Assembly: GCF_008727925.1 (NCBI RefSeq)
Contig: NZ_VTWT01000004.1
Location: forward strand, 124,001 to 188,000
Length of the DNA: 64,000 bases
Source: Adhaeribacter soli
GTDB lineage: Bacteria; Bacteroidota; Bacteroidia; Cytophagales; Hymenobacteraceae
Direction: 5' to 3'
Of the stretch, positions 1 through 9,064 are shown piece after piece. Below the pieces are notes generated by a model. That model saw only the letters and a program-made list of their open reading frames with translations, ran no database searches and was not told the origin of the DNA. A program made the position numbers and the translations under genes. The first letter of the stretch is position 1, and every line of letters begins with the position of its first letter.

Positions 1-207
1 GGTTATAGCATTTCTGTGTACAAGTAAGCAGGGATGTTCGCGAAGCATTCCAAAGCTGTTACCCGGTTAAGAAGCCAGGCAATGGAGCAAAGAATTTGCT
101 GTTCGCTACCGTAATAACGCTATGCTTTCAGGCTAAAAAGTGCCGGACCTTTCCTGTTAAAATTTCATATTAATACTTTTTCATTTCAATTTAAAATTCA
201 AACCACG

Positions 208-456
208 ATGAAGAAATTTATCATCCCGGCAATTTTTTGCCTTGCCTTAACTGTTGGCTGTGCTGAAAAGAAAGCCGAAACCGAAACGCATACCCACGAA
301 GACGGCACTACCCACGAAGCGCATACGGAAGCTAATCCGGAAACGGTTCCTGCTCAGGAAGAATTCGATGCAACAGTCACCGATACCGCTACAAGCACTG
401 CTCCGGTTACTGAAGGCGAACACAAGCACGCTGACGGCGAAGCCCATACCCACTAA
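208..456 (+). CDS. Small His-rich lipoprotein, probable periplasmic metal binder
   Basis: An 82-residue protein. The N-terminus is a lipoprotein signal: MKKF, a hydrophobic stretch, then LTVGC as the lipobox, so Cys18 should be acylated. The mature part is acidic and carries two His clusters, one near residues 29-42 (HTHEDGTTHEAH) and one at the very end (EHKHADGEAHTH), with Thr/Ala/Glu-rich linker between. Nothing in it resembles an enzyme. It lies 55 bases ahead of an RND metal-efflux operon whose adaptor carries the same kind of His/Gly cluster, so a role in binding a divalent or monovalent metal in the periplasm and passing it to the pump is a reasonable inference. A hairpin with a T-run separates it from the pump genes, so it may be transcribed more than they are. 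No named family recognised. Confidence 0.8.
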   Translation: MKKFIIPAIFCLALTVGCAEKKAETETHTHEDGTTHEAHTEANPETVPAQEEFDATVTDTATSTAPVTEGEHKHADGEAHTH

Positions 457-463
457 TTTTAAC

Positions 464-498
464 GAAAGGCAGGTTTAAAACAGGCCTGCCTTTCTTTT
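464..498 (+). terminator. Terminator-like hairpin between lipoprotein and RND genes
   Basis: A perfect 10-bp stem, GAAAGGCAGG at 464-473 and CCTGCCTTTC at 485-494, is followed by TTTT. It sits eight bases after the lipoprotein stop and 14 bases before the adaptor ATG. It looks like a Rho-independent terminator or attenuator that would lower expression of the pump relative to the lipoprotein. Confidence 0.65.
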
Positions 499-511
499 GG
501 AAAAAGTATTT

Positions 512-2020
512 ATGAAAAATATTCATTGGTTCGTTTTAAGCCTTTTCCTGGTTTTTAGTTCCTGCAATAAGCAGCAGAAAGAAGAAGGCCATGCGCACGG
601 CGAAGGCGGTCATACTCATGGTTTGGAGCCGGTTTTCTATACCCTTTATTCGGACAGGTCGGAGCTTTTTGTAGAGTTTAAACCCCTGGTTGTGGGGCAG
701 GTTTCCAAATTCGCCACGCATTTAACCGGGCTCAACGATTTTAAGCCTTATACTGAAGGCCAGGTTACCGTAAGTTTTGTTTCCAGGGGAAAAGGCATCC
801 GAAGCACCGCCGATAGTGCCAGTTCACCGGGACTTTTCCAGTTGGCTTTACAGCCGAAAACCGCCGGTACAGGCAAGCTTATTTTCGACTTAAAAACCAG
901 GGAATTTACCGACCAGTTTGTGATCGACAACATTCCGGTTTATGCAGATGAAAAAGCGGCTCTGGCCGCTCAGCCTGCCGATGCTGCCGGAACAGAAATA
1001 ACCTACCTGAAAGAACAGGCCTGGAAAAACGAATTTGCAAACCAGCAAGTAAAAAAGCAGCCCTTTGCGGAAGTGATCAAAACTACCGGCCAGGTGTTAG
1101 CCGCGCCCGGCGATGTGGTTGCGATCACGGCTAAAAGCGAAGGCATTCTCAAATTCGGGAAACAGGGAATGATAGCAGGCGAACCGGTGAAAGCCGGAGA
1201 ATTACTTTTCTCCGTTTCAGGCAGTGGCCTTACCCAGAACAACCTCGAAGCCAGTATTCAGGAAGCCAGAACCAACCTCGATAAAGCCCGCACAGATTAC
1301 CAACGGGCGCAGGAACTTATTAAAGACAACATCATTTCGCAGCGGGATTTCCTGTCTATAAAAGCGGCTTACACCAATGCCCAGACTGCTTACAATACGC
1401 TAACTAAAAATTACGGCGCCGGCGGTTTACGGATCTCAGCCCCCATAAATGGTTTTCTGCAAAACATTCAGGTGGCGGAAGGGCAATTCGTTTCGGCCGG
1501 TCAACCCCTGGCAGAAATCGCGAAAAACCGGAAACTGGTGCTCCGCGCCGATGTTTCGCAAGCGTATTTTCCGAAACTGGCTTCTATAAAAAGTGCCCGT
1601 TTCAAAATGCAGAACAACAATAAGGTTTACAATACCAGCGAACTGAACGGAAAGGTAGTTACCTACGGCCGAAGCACGGAAAACAACATTACCGTTCCGG
1701 TCAGTTTTGAAATCGAGATGGCGGAAGGAATTGTGCCGGGCGCTTTTGCGGAAGTTTATTTGCAGACTACCCAAACGCAGGATGCCCTGGTAATACCCGT
1801 TTCGGCCTTGCTCGAAGACCAGGGAAATTTCTATGCTTACGTGCAGGTTTCCGGGGAAGGATTTCAGAAGCGGGAACTGAAACTAGGTGCCAGTAACGGC
1901 GAACAGGTGCAGGTGCGGAGCGGCATTTCCGAAGGCGAACGCGTGGTAACCAAAGGCGCTTACCAGATCAAACTTTCTACCATGTCTGGTGCACTACCGG
2001 CCCATGGTCACGAACATTAA
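512..2020 (+). CDS. Efflux RND periplasmic adaptor (CusB/CzcB-like lipoprotein)
   Basis: Membrane-fusion subunit of a tripartite RND metal exporter, linking the inner-membrane pump to the outer-membrane channel. I start it at ATG 512 rather than TTG 497, because this gives a clean lipoprotein signal (MKNIHW, hydrophobic core, FSSC lipobox). A His/Gly cluster follows directly (EEGHAHGEGGHTHG). About 130 residues of a beta-rich extra domain come before the normal adaptor core, which has lipoyl halves near residues 190-240 and 310-350, a coiled-coil hairpin between them (EARTNLDKARTDYQRAQELI), and beta-barrel and membrane-proximal domains to the end. The C-terminus finishes with a second His cluster (PAHGHEH). 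Its stop is five bases before the pump gene. The His clusters point to a metal substrate; which metal cannot be told. Confidence 0.9.
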   Translation: MKNIHWFVLSLFLVFSSCNKQQKEEGHAHGEGGHTHGLEPVFYTLYSDRSELFVEFKPLVVGQVSKFATHLTGLNDFKPYTEGQVTVSFVSRGKGIRSTADSASSPGLFQLALQPKTAGTGKLIFDLKTREFTDQFVIDNIPVYADEKAALAAQPADAAGTEITYLKEQAWKNEFANQQVKKQPFAEVIKTTGQVLAAPGDVVAITAKSEGILKFGKQGMIAGEPVKAGELLFSVSGSGLTQNNLEASIQEARTNLDKARTDYQRAQELIKDNIISQRDFLSIKAAYTNAQTAYNTLTKNYGAGGLRISAPINGFLQNIQVAEGQFVSAGQPLAEIAKNRKLVLRADVSQAYFPKLASIKSARFKMQNNNKVYNTSELNGKVVTYGRSTENNITVPVSFEIEMAEGIVPGAFAEVYLQTTQTQDALVIPVSALLEDQGNFYAYVQVSGEGFQKRELKLGASNGEQVQVRSGISEGERVVTKGAYQIKLSTMSGALPAHGHEH

Positions 2021-2025
2021 AAACC

Positions 2026-5000
2026 ATGCTGAATAAGATTATAGATTTTGCGCTCCATAACCGCCTGATTGTTATGGTGGCTTCGGCGTTGCTCATTTTT
2101 ATGGGGAGTTACACCGCGGCTAATATGGAGGTTGATGTTTTTCCGGATCTTACGGCCCCTACGGTAGTGATCTTAACCGAGGCCCACGGGATGGCTCCGG
2201 AAGAAGTCGAAAGACTGGTTACCTTCCCGATCGAAACGGCTGTGAACGGCGCTTCCGATGTACGCCGGGTCCGGTCCTCTTCTTCGGCAGGCATTTCCAT
2301 TGTGTGGGTAGAGTTTAACTGGGGAACCGATATTTACCAGGCCCGGCAGATCGTGAACGAACGCATGATCTCGGTGGCCGAAAACCTGCCCGAAGGCGTT
2401 AGTAATCCTGCCCTTGCCCCGAATTCTTCCATTATGGGCGAAATTATGCTCATCAGCTTAACTGCCGATAGCACCAGCCTGATGGATCTTCGCACCCTTG
2501 CCGACTGGAATATCCGGCCCCGGTTATTAGCTACCGGCGGGGTTTCCCAAGTAGTGGTAATTGGCGGCGAATACAAGCAATACCAGTTACTGGCCTCGCC
2601 GCAGAAAATGAGATACTACGGGGTTTCGCTACCGGAATTATTGGAGGCCGGTAAAAACGCGAATCAGAATGCTTCCGGCGGTTTCCTGAACGAGTACGGT
2701 AACGAATACATTGTAAGGGGAATCGGGAAAACCAGCGACCTGGCAGAACTTGGCAAATCGGTAATAAAAACGGTAAACCAGATTCCGGTAAAAATCGAGG
2801 ACGTGGCCGAAATCAAGATCGGAACCGCGGTAAAGATCGGCGATGGCTCCCTGAAAGGCCGGCCGGCAGTAATCATGACGGTAATGAAGCAGCCTAATAC
2901 CAACACGCTGGAACTTACCAAACGCATTGATGAAGCCATGGCGGAAATGAGCCGGAACCTGCCGCAGGATATTCATATCAATACCAGGATTTTCCGGCAA
3001 GCCGATTTCATAACGGCTTCGGTTAACAACATTCAGAAAGTACTGGTAGAAGGCTCCATTTTTGTGGTAATTATCCTGTTTATTTTCCTGATGAACTGGC
3101 GGGCTACGGTTATTTCCCTCATTGCCATTCCCATTTCCATTCTGGTAGCCATTCTGACTTTAAAATGGCTGGGCTTAACCATTAACACCATGAGCCTCGG
3201 CGGAATGGCAATTGCCGTTGGCGACCTGGTAGACGATGCCATTATTGACGTGGAAAATGTGTATCGCAGGTTAAAAGAAAATGCCCATAAACCACTTGCA
3301 GAAAGAGTAAACAAGCTGAAAGTGATCTACGATGCTTCCGTAGAAATCCGGTCTTCGGTTATTAATGCCACCTTTATTATTATCGTCGCTTTTGTGCCGC
3401 TTTTCTTTCTTTCGGGCATGGAAGGCCGGCTTTTAGCCCCGTTGGGCATCGCGTTTATTGTGGCCCTTTTTGCCTCCTTAATAGTAGCAATCACCCTTAC
3501 ACCGGTTCTTTGCAGCTTCCTGCTCACCAACGATAAATTGCTTTTAAAAGAGCACCAGGAAACCTGGCTGGTACGTCACCTGAATGCCGTTTATGAAAAA
3601 GCATTGGTAAAAGCAATGGGTATGCGTAAGCTGGTAATTGGCCTGGCGGTAGGGTTATTCGCAATTTCCCTGGTTCTTTTTTCTGGCTTAGGGCGCAGCT
3701 TTTTACCGGAATTCAACGAAGGTTCGCTGGTAGTAAGCGTAGTTAGTTTGCCGGGTATTTCACTGGAAGAATCGAACAAGATCGGGACGCAGGTGGAGAA
3801 AGCTTTGCTTACGGTCCCGGAAATAAAAATTACCACCCGCCGTACCGGTCGTGCTGAACTCGACGAACACGCCCAGGGCGTAAATGCTTCTGAAATCGAT
3901 GCCCCTTTCATCCTGGATGAACGCGACCGGGAGGCATTTATGGAAGAAGTTCGGGAAAAAGTAGGCAACATTACTACCGCTAACATTACCATCGGGCAAC
4001 CCATTGGACACCGCATCGATCACATGCTTTCGGGTACCCGTGCCAATATCGCTATCAAGATCTTCGGTAATGATCTGAATCAATTGTTCACGCTTTCCGA
4101 GCAGGTTAAAGCCAGTATCGAAGACATAGAAGGTCTGGTTGATCTGAGTGTGGAACAGCAGGTTGGCATCCCGCAGATTCAGATCAAAGCCAACCGGGAT
4201 ATGCTGGCTAAGTACGGTATTTCCATCGGCCGGTTCACGGATTTTATTGATGTGGCTTTTGCCGGGGAAAAAGTATCGGAAGTGTACGAAGGAGCCAGGA
4301 GCTTCGACCTGATCCTGAAGTTCGACGACCAGAACCGGGGTAAAATGGAGAACATCCGAAATAGCCTCATCGATGCCGGAAACGGCGAAAAAATTCCCTT
4401 GTATTACGTAGCCGATATCGTTTCAACTTCCGGACCCAATACCATAAACCGGGAGAATGTGCAGCGCAAAACGGTAGTTTCGGCCAATGTGGCCGGCCGG
4501 GATCAGAAAAGTGCCGTGGAAGAGATCCGGAAAAAGATCGAAGCGAATATTAAGCTGCCGGAAGGGTATCATATTGAATACGGTGGGCAGTTTGAAGCAG
4601 AAGCAGAAGCTTCCCGAACCTTACTGGTAGCTTCGGCTTTAGCCCTGCTAGTCATTTTCCTGCTTTTATACCAGGAGTTCAAAGATGCCCGGGTTTCGGG
4701 TATTATTCTCCTGAACCTGCCGCTGGCTTTAATTGGAGGCATTCTGAGCATTTACTTTACCTCCGGTATATTGAGCATTCCTGCCATAATCGGCTTTATT
4801 ACCCTCTTCGGAATTGCCACCCGGAACGGTATTCTACTGGTTTCGCATTACGAACTACTGTTACGGGAAAACCATTTTACCGGCAGCCATAAAGAAATTC
4901 TTTACCAGGCCATTGTTCAGGGTTCCAGAGACCGTTTAAGCCCGATCCTGATGACGGCTTTAACGGCGGCGCTGGCCCTTATTCCCCTGGCAATTGCCGG

Positions 5001-5136
5001 CGATCTGCCGGGTAACGAAATTCAAAGCCCGATGGCCAAAGTAATTTTAGGAGGCCTGCTTACATCTACCGTGCTGAATTTGTTTGTGATCCCGATCGTG
5101 TTTTTCTGGGCGAATAATAAAAAGGAATCGGTATGA
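2026..5136 (+). CDS. HME-family RND efflux pump (CusA/CzcA-like)
   Basis: Inner-membrane proton-driven pump of the heavy-metal-efflux RND family; 1036 residues, the usual length. It has the expected layout: TM1 near residues 12-30, a large periplasmic loop, TM2-TM6 around 335-480, a second periplasmic loop, and TM8-TM12 from about 865. The TM4 relay segment reads GDLVDDAIIDVENVYRR, with Asp400, Asp403 and Asp404; acidic residues here carry protons in CusA and CzcA. The motif is closer to a mix of the CusA and CzcA patterns than to either, so I do not assign Cu/Ag or Co/Zn/Cd. It is followed by the TolC-like gene with a 4-base ATGA overlap, indicating translational coupling. Confidence 0.93.
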   Translation: MLNKIIDFALHNRLIVMVASALLIFMGSYTAANMEVDVFPDLTAPTVVILTEAHGMAPEEVERLVTFPIETAVNGASDVRRVRSSSSAGISIVWVEFNWGTDIYQARQIVNERMISVAENLPEGVSNPALAPNSSIMGEIMLISLTADSTSLMDLRTLADWNIRPRLLATGGVSQVVVIGGEYKQYQLLASPQKMRYYGVSLPELLEAGKNANQNASGGFLNEYGNEYIVRGIGKTSDLAELGKSVIKTVNQIPVKIEDVAEIKIGTAVKIGDGSLKGRPAVIMTVMKQPNTNTLELTKRIDEAMAEMSRNLPQDIHINTRIFRQADFITASVNNIQKVLVEGSIFVVIILFIFLMNWRATVISLIAIPISILVAILTLKWLGLTINTMSLGGMAIAVGDLVDDAIIDVENVYRRLKENAHKPLAERVNKLKVIYDASVEIRSSVINATFIIIVAFVPLFFLSGMEGRLLAPLGIAFIVALFASLIVAITLTPVLCSFLLTNDKLLLKEHQETWLVRHLNAVYEKALVKAMGMRKLVIGLAVGLFAISLVLFSGLGRSFLPEFNEGSLVVSVVSLPGISLEESNKIGTQVEKALLTVPEIKITTRRTGRAELDEHAQGVNASEIDAPFILDERDREAFMEEVREKVGNITTANITIGQPIGHRIDHMLSGTRANIAIKIFGNDLNQLFTLSEQVKASIEDIEGLVDLSVEQQVGIPQIQIKANRDMLAKYGISIGRFTDFIDVAFAGEKVSEVYEGARSFDLILKFDDQNRGKMENIRNSLIDAGNGEKIPLYYVADIVSTSGPNTINRENVQRKTVVSANVAGRDQKSAVEEIRKKIEANIKLPEGYHIEYGGQFEAEAEASRTLLVASALALLVIFLLLYQEFKDARVSGIILLNLPLALIGGILSIYFTSGILSIPAIIGFITLFGIATRNGILLVSHYELLLRENHFTGSHKEILYQAIVQGSRDRLSPILMTALTAALALIPLAIAGDLPGNEIQSPMAKVILGGLLTSTVLNLFVIPIVFFWANNKKESV

Positions 5137-6347
5137 AAAACATAAGTAAAACTGTTTGTATGAATACCTGGAGAAGATTGTTTTTTTGTTTCATCGTTTT
5201 ATTTCCGGGAACAGGTTTTGCCCAGGGTAACCTGGAAAAGGTACTTGCTTCCGTCGCTCAGCACAACAAAGCCATTGCCGCGAATAAGCAATACTGGGAA
5301 GCCCGGAAGCTGGCTTTAAGAACCGGCCTTACGCCCGAAAACCCGGAGGTGGTTTATGATTATATGCGGGGCAGGCCCCAGGAAATTGCCGGAAACCAGC
5401 ACGATTTTACCGTAACCCAGCAATTCGATTTCCCGACGGCGTACAGCAAAAAGAAAGCGCTCTCGAAAGAGCAGATCGCGCAGACGGAATTTCAGGCAGC
5501 AGCTTTCCGGCAGGATATTTTGCTCGAAGCCAAATTAAGCTACCTGGAAATGGTATACCTGAACCGTCAAAAAGTAACGCTGGCCCGCCGCCTGCAAACC
5601 TCGGAAAGATTGTACCACGATTATCAGAAGAAATTCAAACAAGGCTTCGCCAGTATTCTGGAAGTAAATAAATCCAGAATTCAGCTTACCACGCTGCAAA
5701 ACGAGGTGCGCCAGATTGAAAGTCAGCTAAAGCTTTACACCGAAAAACTTACCCAACTGAACGGCGGAAATGTTATTGCCGTAACCGATACGCTTTATCC
5801 GGCGCAAACGCAGCTGCCGGCCTATGAAGTAATGGATAGCGTGGTGGAAGTAAATGACCCTATCCTTAAAACGGTAAAGCAGCAGAGAGAGATCGCCGTA
5901 AAGGAAAAGGAAGTTGCCAGAGCGCTTACCTTGCCAAAACTTGGGGCCGGCTACCATTCGCAGGCAATTCTGGGGCAAACCTTTAACGGGGGCAGGGTAG
6001 GCGTTTCCGTTCCCTTGTGGCAGGATAAAAATAAGGTAAAGCAGAAAGAGGCCGAAATCCTATATTCAGAACTACAGATCCAGAGCCACCGCACCGAGCA
6101 CCTGCACGATATTAAAGCCCTGTACGATCGCTATGAAAGCCTACGGGCCGGATTAGTGGATTATCAAAATCTGATGCAGGACGTTAAAAGCGATGTGTTA
6201 CTGGCAAAAGCGTTACGCCTGGGCGAAATCTCCAGCATCGAATACTTTATGGAACTGACATATTTTTATAACGCTTACGATAATTACCTGGCCCTGAAAA
6301 AAGAATACAACCAGGTAGTAGCTAGGCTTTACAAGTTCGCTTTATAA
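5133..6347 (+). CDS. TolC-family outer-membrane efflux protein
   Basis: Outer-membrane channel of the tripartite metal exporter. The ATG overlaps the pump stop (ATGA). A second ATG at 5160 would give a shorter signal peptide (MNTWRRLFF...GTGFAQG) and may be the one used; cleavage probably follows FAQ. The rest is long amphipathic helices with two internal repeats, typical of the outer-membrane factor family (for example residues around 95-215 and 255-400). At 404 residues it is slightly shorter than CusC or TolC, which is common in Bacteroidota members. It is the last gene of the operon; no strong terminator is visible in the 100 bases after it. Confidence 0.9.
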   Translation: MKNISKTVCMNTWRRLFFCFIVLFPGTGFAQGNLEKVLASVAQHNKAIAANKQYWEARKLALRTGLTPENPEVVYDYMRGRPQEIAGNQHDFTVTQQFDFPTAYSKKKALSKEQIAQTEFQAAAFRQDILLEAKLSYLEMVYLNRQKVTLARRLQTSERLYHDYQKKFKQGFASILEVNKSRIQLTTLQNEVRQIESQLKLYTEKLTQLNGGNVIAVTDTLYPAQTQLPAYEVMDSVVEVNDPILKTVKQQREIAVKEKEVARALTLPKLGAGYHSQAILGQTFNGGRVGVSVPLWQDKNKVKQKEAEILYSELQIQSHRTEHLHDIKALYDRYESLRAGLVDYQNLMQDVKSDVLLAKALRLGEISSIEYFMELTYFYNAYDNYLALKKEYNQVVARLYKFAL

Positions 6348-6554
6348 ATTATTAATGCTAAAAGGAAGGTTTAACGGATATCCGGGACCGGAAGAAAACG
6401 CACTAATTTATTAGCGCCTTAATGGAAAGAGGTACCTTTTAAAGTTGAAGCCGTTTCGGGTTTTTTTATTAAGTTGTATCAAGCCTGCTAATGTTGGTGA
6501 AAACACCATAATTGTCTAGCTTCGTTGCTATATTGCGTCATCCCGATTTATTGC

Positions 6555-6672
6555 GTCATCCCGAACGAAGTTGAGGGAACTATCGCATACCGAGCCCGAG
6601 CGAAAGGCATTTATTGCTACGCTCAAATACCATAGCAGTAACCAATAGTTTCTTCGACAAGCTCAGAATGAC
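6555..6672. repeat. Dispersed palindromic element, copy 1
   Basis: The left arm at 6555-6583 begins GTCATCCCGAACGAAG and the right arm at 6645-6672 ends GACAAGCTCAGAATGAC; they are imperfect reverse complements around a 60-base centre. The same element occurs at 29867-29974 and 58537-58636, recognisable by GTCATCCTGAGCGATAG. It is intergenic in all three places. It carries no gene and resembles the small non-autonomous palindromic repeats common in this phylum. Confidence 0.7.
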
Positions 6673-6683
6673 CTGCTTTTCTT

Positions 6684-6840
6684 CTACCCCGGCCTGTCCC
6701 CCGACAGGCCGGAAGCACTGCAACTATGAGCATTGTTCAGAAGCTTCCATAAAGCGGTTAATAAAGGTAAAATGTCTGGTGGATTGGCTACCTGAAGGGA
6801 GTGGCGATAGTCCGTCCTGTCGGGGGGACAGGCCGGGGTG
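6684..6840. repeat. Inverted GC-rich arms around a 107-bp centre
   Basis: The 25-base arm at 6684-6708 (starts CTACCCCGGCCTGTCCCCC) reappears inverted at 6816-6840 with one mismatch and one added G. Each arm is itself a small hairpin, CCTGTC pairing with GACAGG. The centre is not a convincing gene. Confidence 0.65.
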
Positions 6841-7047
6841 GACGTGATATTCAATAGTTTTCCCTACTTAAAGCTGTGTATATACCCTAGGTCCTCTGAC
6901 AGCCCTCTTCCTTACTTGGAAAGAAAATAAGCTATGAAGCAAAAGTTCTGTAAGGGTACAGAATTTGGAAACCATTCTTGCCAAATCGTATTAATTACTC
7001 ATAAAGTTCTTACCGCACGGTTTGCAGTCGAAACTTCTGCATAAGTT

Positions 7048-7629
7048 TTATTTACTCGCTCGGCCGGCTTTTACAACTTCCGTAATGGGCGTATCTTTAA
7101 TATACACATCTTTCAGTACAGCTTCACCCTTCAGGATTTGAACCACCGCATAAGTAGTTTTAGTGGTGTCCTGTACCGAATCGAAGTAGACTTTTTCGGC
7201 TTCGGGGGCTACGGTCTCTTCCAGGTAAAACCGGTCGAAGGGATAGCGGATAAAGAGCTGGTGCTTGCCGTGTTCGGTCGTAATATAATCTATTTGGGCT
7301 TTCAGGTAAGCTTTATTCGGGGCTGGTTCCGTTTTGGAAATGCCGGCAACTTGGGCAAAGCCGTTCCGGTCGGTTTTCAGGTTGACGTAAATATCCTCCG
7401 TATTTTCCCAAGGCTTTCGGTTTGGAAGGGCAATGGAATTCTGGCGGAAACTTAAAACGATGTATTTGCCCCGGAAAGGATCGTTGGGATCTAAGGGGGC
7501 CGTTTTGAATTTGTATTCCGTGCCGGACGCCAGGATCTTTTCCCGGTCCAGGATCATACTGGCGGGAACGTAAAGCTGCACCAGCGCAACAAGCAGAAAG
7601 GCAAGCAGGAGGGAGGTTTTGCTTTTCAT
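7048..7629 (-). CDS. GDYXXLXY-domain membrane-anchored protein
   Basis: A 193-residue protein with one N-terminal membrane segment (LLLAFLLVALVQLYVPASMI) and a soluble beta-rich part. The segment DPNDPFRGKYIVLSF is the signature region of the GDYXXLXY family (Asp replaced by Lys here), whose members are nearly always encoded next to a DUF2157 membrane protein, as here. The start overlaps the end of the DUF2157 gene by four bases, so the two are co-translated. The biochemical role of the pair is not known to me; the arrangement suggests one membrane complex. Confidence 0.85.
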   Translation of the reverse strand: MKSKTSLLLAFLLVALVQLYVPASMILDREKILASGTEYKFKTAPLDPNDPFRGKYIVLSFRQNSIALPNRKPWENTEDIYVNLKTDRNGFAQVAGISKTEPAPNKAYLKAQIDYITTEHGKHQLFIRYPFDRFYLEETVAPEAEKVYFDSVQDTTKTTYAVVQILKGEAVLKDVYIKDTPITEVVKAGRASK

Positions 7630-8912
7630 GCGGTTTTCCGTTTTTTAAGCAGGTAATAATTGGCGGCAAAAAAGCTCAGGCCTACCAGGATAAACAAAAC
7701 TCCTCGGGCAATAAAAGTAAGGTTCGTGTCGAAAAAGCGGCAGATCACCAAGGCAGTTATAAGCAGCAAGCCGAAGTTCAGAATGCCTAAACTGTCCTGC
7801 CGGGCGCCGGAACGGATCGTGAAAATACCAAGGAACAGCGTTAGCAGGTTTATGGCTACGGCTCCGGCCAAGGGATATAGATAACCTATAGGAAACTGTA
7901 GGGCAAAGACCAAAAAAACTATTTCAAACGGATTAAGTTCGGTAAGCGGCTTTTGACGGTATTGTCTGAATAAAAACAGACCCGCTGTAATTGTAACCAA
8001 TACGGCAGAAATAAATTCAGGAGAAATAAGGTCCTGTGCTTTGAATGGTTGCCGGCCCAGGCTCTTCCAGAACGTTTCGAAGCTTAAAAACAGCAGCAGA
8101 GCCACCGTTCCGGCAAAGCCGCAAATTTTAAAACCGTTGTTGCGAAGTTTCTGACTGTTGAAAAATGAAAGCGAACCCAATTGCAGGAACAAACCAAACA
8201 AGCTCAGGTACGCAATGAACATAAACTCTTCGGTGTGCCGGGCCACGGTTCCCAGGGCAATCGTTACCGACAGCGGAAGAAACCAGTTATGAAAGATCAG
8301 GAAGTTGCTCTGGGGTTTCTTTCGGAACAGGAAAAAGTAAAAGGGCAGCACCGCGAGCAGCAATGGCCAGTAATAATAATTTTCGGAAGAGCCATAAGTC
8401 CAGTAACCGGTTTCGGCGGCGTAATACGTAATGCCAAGCAGAAATAGCAAGGAGGCGGTGCCGGAGCGCATGAGGTAAACCAGAGGCAGGCAAAGCAGCA
8501 TCCAGGTAAGTAAAAAGCTGCTGATCTTTCCGGGAATGTGGTAGATCTGGCTGATGAGGGAAATGGTAGCGCCGACGGCCAGAAATAAAAAGGTGGCAGC
8601 GGCTTCTTTCCGGTTTTGTTCCCCGTCCTTTTTCAGCAGGGTGTAGCCCGCGGCCACTTGCCCCAGCAGTAAAGGAATAAAAGCCAGGATCGTTTTGGTT
8701 TGCCGGGAAAGCTCGTCCCAGTTATGCGCAATAATCAGGATAATGCCGAGGCCAGTAATAAGCGCTCCCAGTATACCAAAAACCAGCACCGGACGGTGAC
8801 TTGAATCCTTGCTTTTGTTGCGGTAATGCAAGCGGATCTTTTCGGCGGTTTCGGCGGAAATAAGGTTGCCGTTTACCAGTTCCGGAAGGTCTTTTAAAAT
8901 ATCACTGGCCAT
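7626..8912 (-). CDS. DUF2157 multi-spanning membrane protein
   Basis: A 428-residue protein. Residues 1-35 form a cytoplasmic helical part (LPELVNGNLISAETAEKI) that matches the start of DUF2157, and the rest is about ten or more hydrophobic segments from residue 42 onwards. There are no catalytic motifs. It overlaps the downstream GDYXXLXY gene by four bases. Family function is unknown; the conserved pairing suggests an envelope role. The ATG at 8912 is the natural start because the DUF2157 N-terminal helix follows directly. Confidence 0.85.
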   Translation of the reverse strand: MASDILKDLPELVNGNLISAETAEKIRLHYRNKSKDSSHRPVLVFGILGALITGLGIILIIAHNWDELSRQTKTILAFIPLLLGQVAAGYTLLKKDGEQNRKEAAATFLFLAVGATISLISQIYHIPGKISSFLLTWMLLCLPLVYLMRSGTASLLFLLGITYYAAETGYWTYGSSENYYYWPLLLAVLPFYFFLFRKKPQSNFLIFHNWFLPLSVTIALGTVARHTEEFMFIAYLSLFGLFLQLGSLSFFNSQKLRNNGFKICGFAGTVALLLFLSFETFWKSLGRQPFKAQDLISPEFISAVLVTITAGLFLFRQYRQKPLTELNPFEIVFLVFALQFPIGYLYPLAGAVAINLLTLFLGIFTIRSGARQDSLGILNFGLLLITALVICRFFDTNLTFIARGVLFILVGLSFFAANYYLLKKRKTA

Positions 8913-9012
8913 GTATTGAACCGGTTTTTTCGAATACCCAAAGTATAGCTTAAACTATTTATTTCCAATGAATGCCTTGTTTTTATTTGTTAGAGACCGA
9001 GGCGCCTGAAAT

Positions 9013-9050
9013 AGAAAAAGCCTTCCGGATTGTTCCGGAAGGCTTTTTCT
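9013..9050 (-). terminator. Terminator of the HMA gene
   Basis: A perfect 17-bp stem, AGAAAAAGCCTTCCGGA at 9013-9029 and its complement at 9034-9050, with a 4-base loop. On the minus strand the stem ends in a T-rich run. It lies 15 bases beyond the stop of the HMA protein gene. Confidence 0.85.
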
Positions 9051-9064
9051 ATGGTGTAGGAAGC

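Larger units (their letters stand above)
6348..7047. other. 700-bp non-coding spacer with repeats
   Basis: This gap separates the efflux operon from the convergent GDYXXLXY/DUF2157 pair. I find no credible gene. It holds a GTTGGTG/CACCA mini-hairpin near 6494-6510 related to one at 29823-29846, a copy of a dispersed palindromic element at 6555-6672, and a pair of inverted GC-rich arms at 6684-6708 and 6816-6840. The bases after 6845 show nothing that I recognise. Confidence 0.7.

Noticed and set aside
6614-6847. 77-codon frame in the 6348-7047 spacer
   Set aside because: It runs through the palindromic repeats and inverted arms; product is low quality and unlike any protein.
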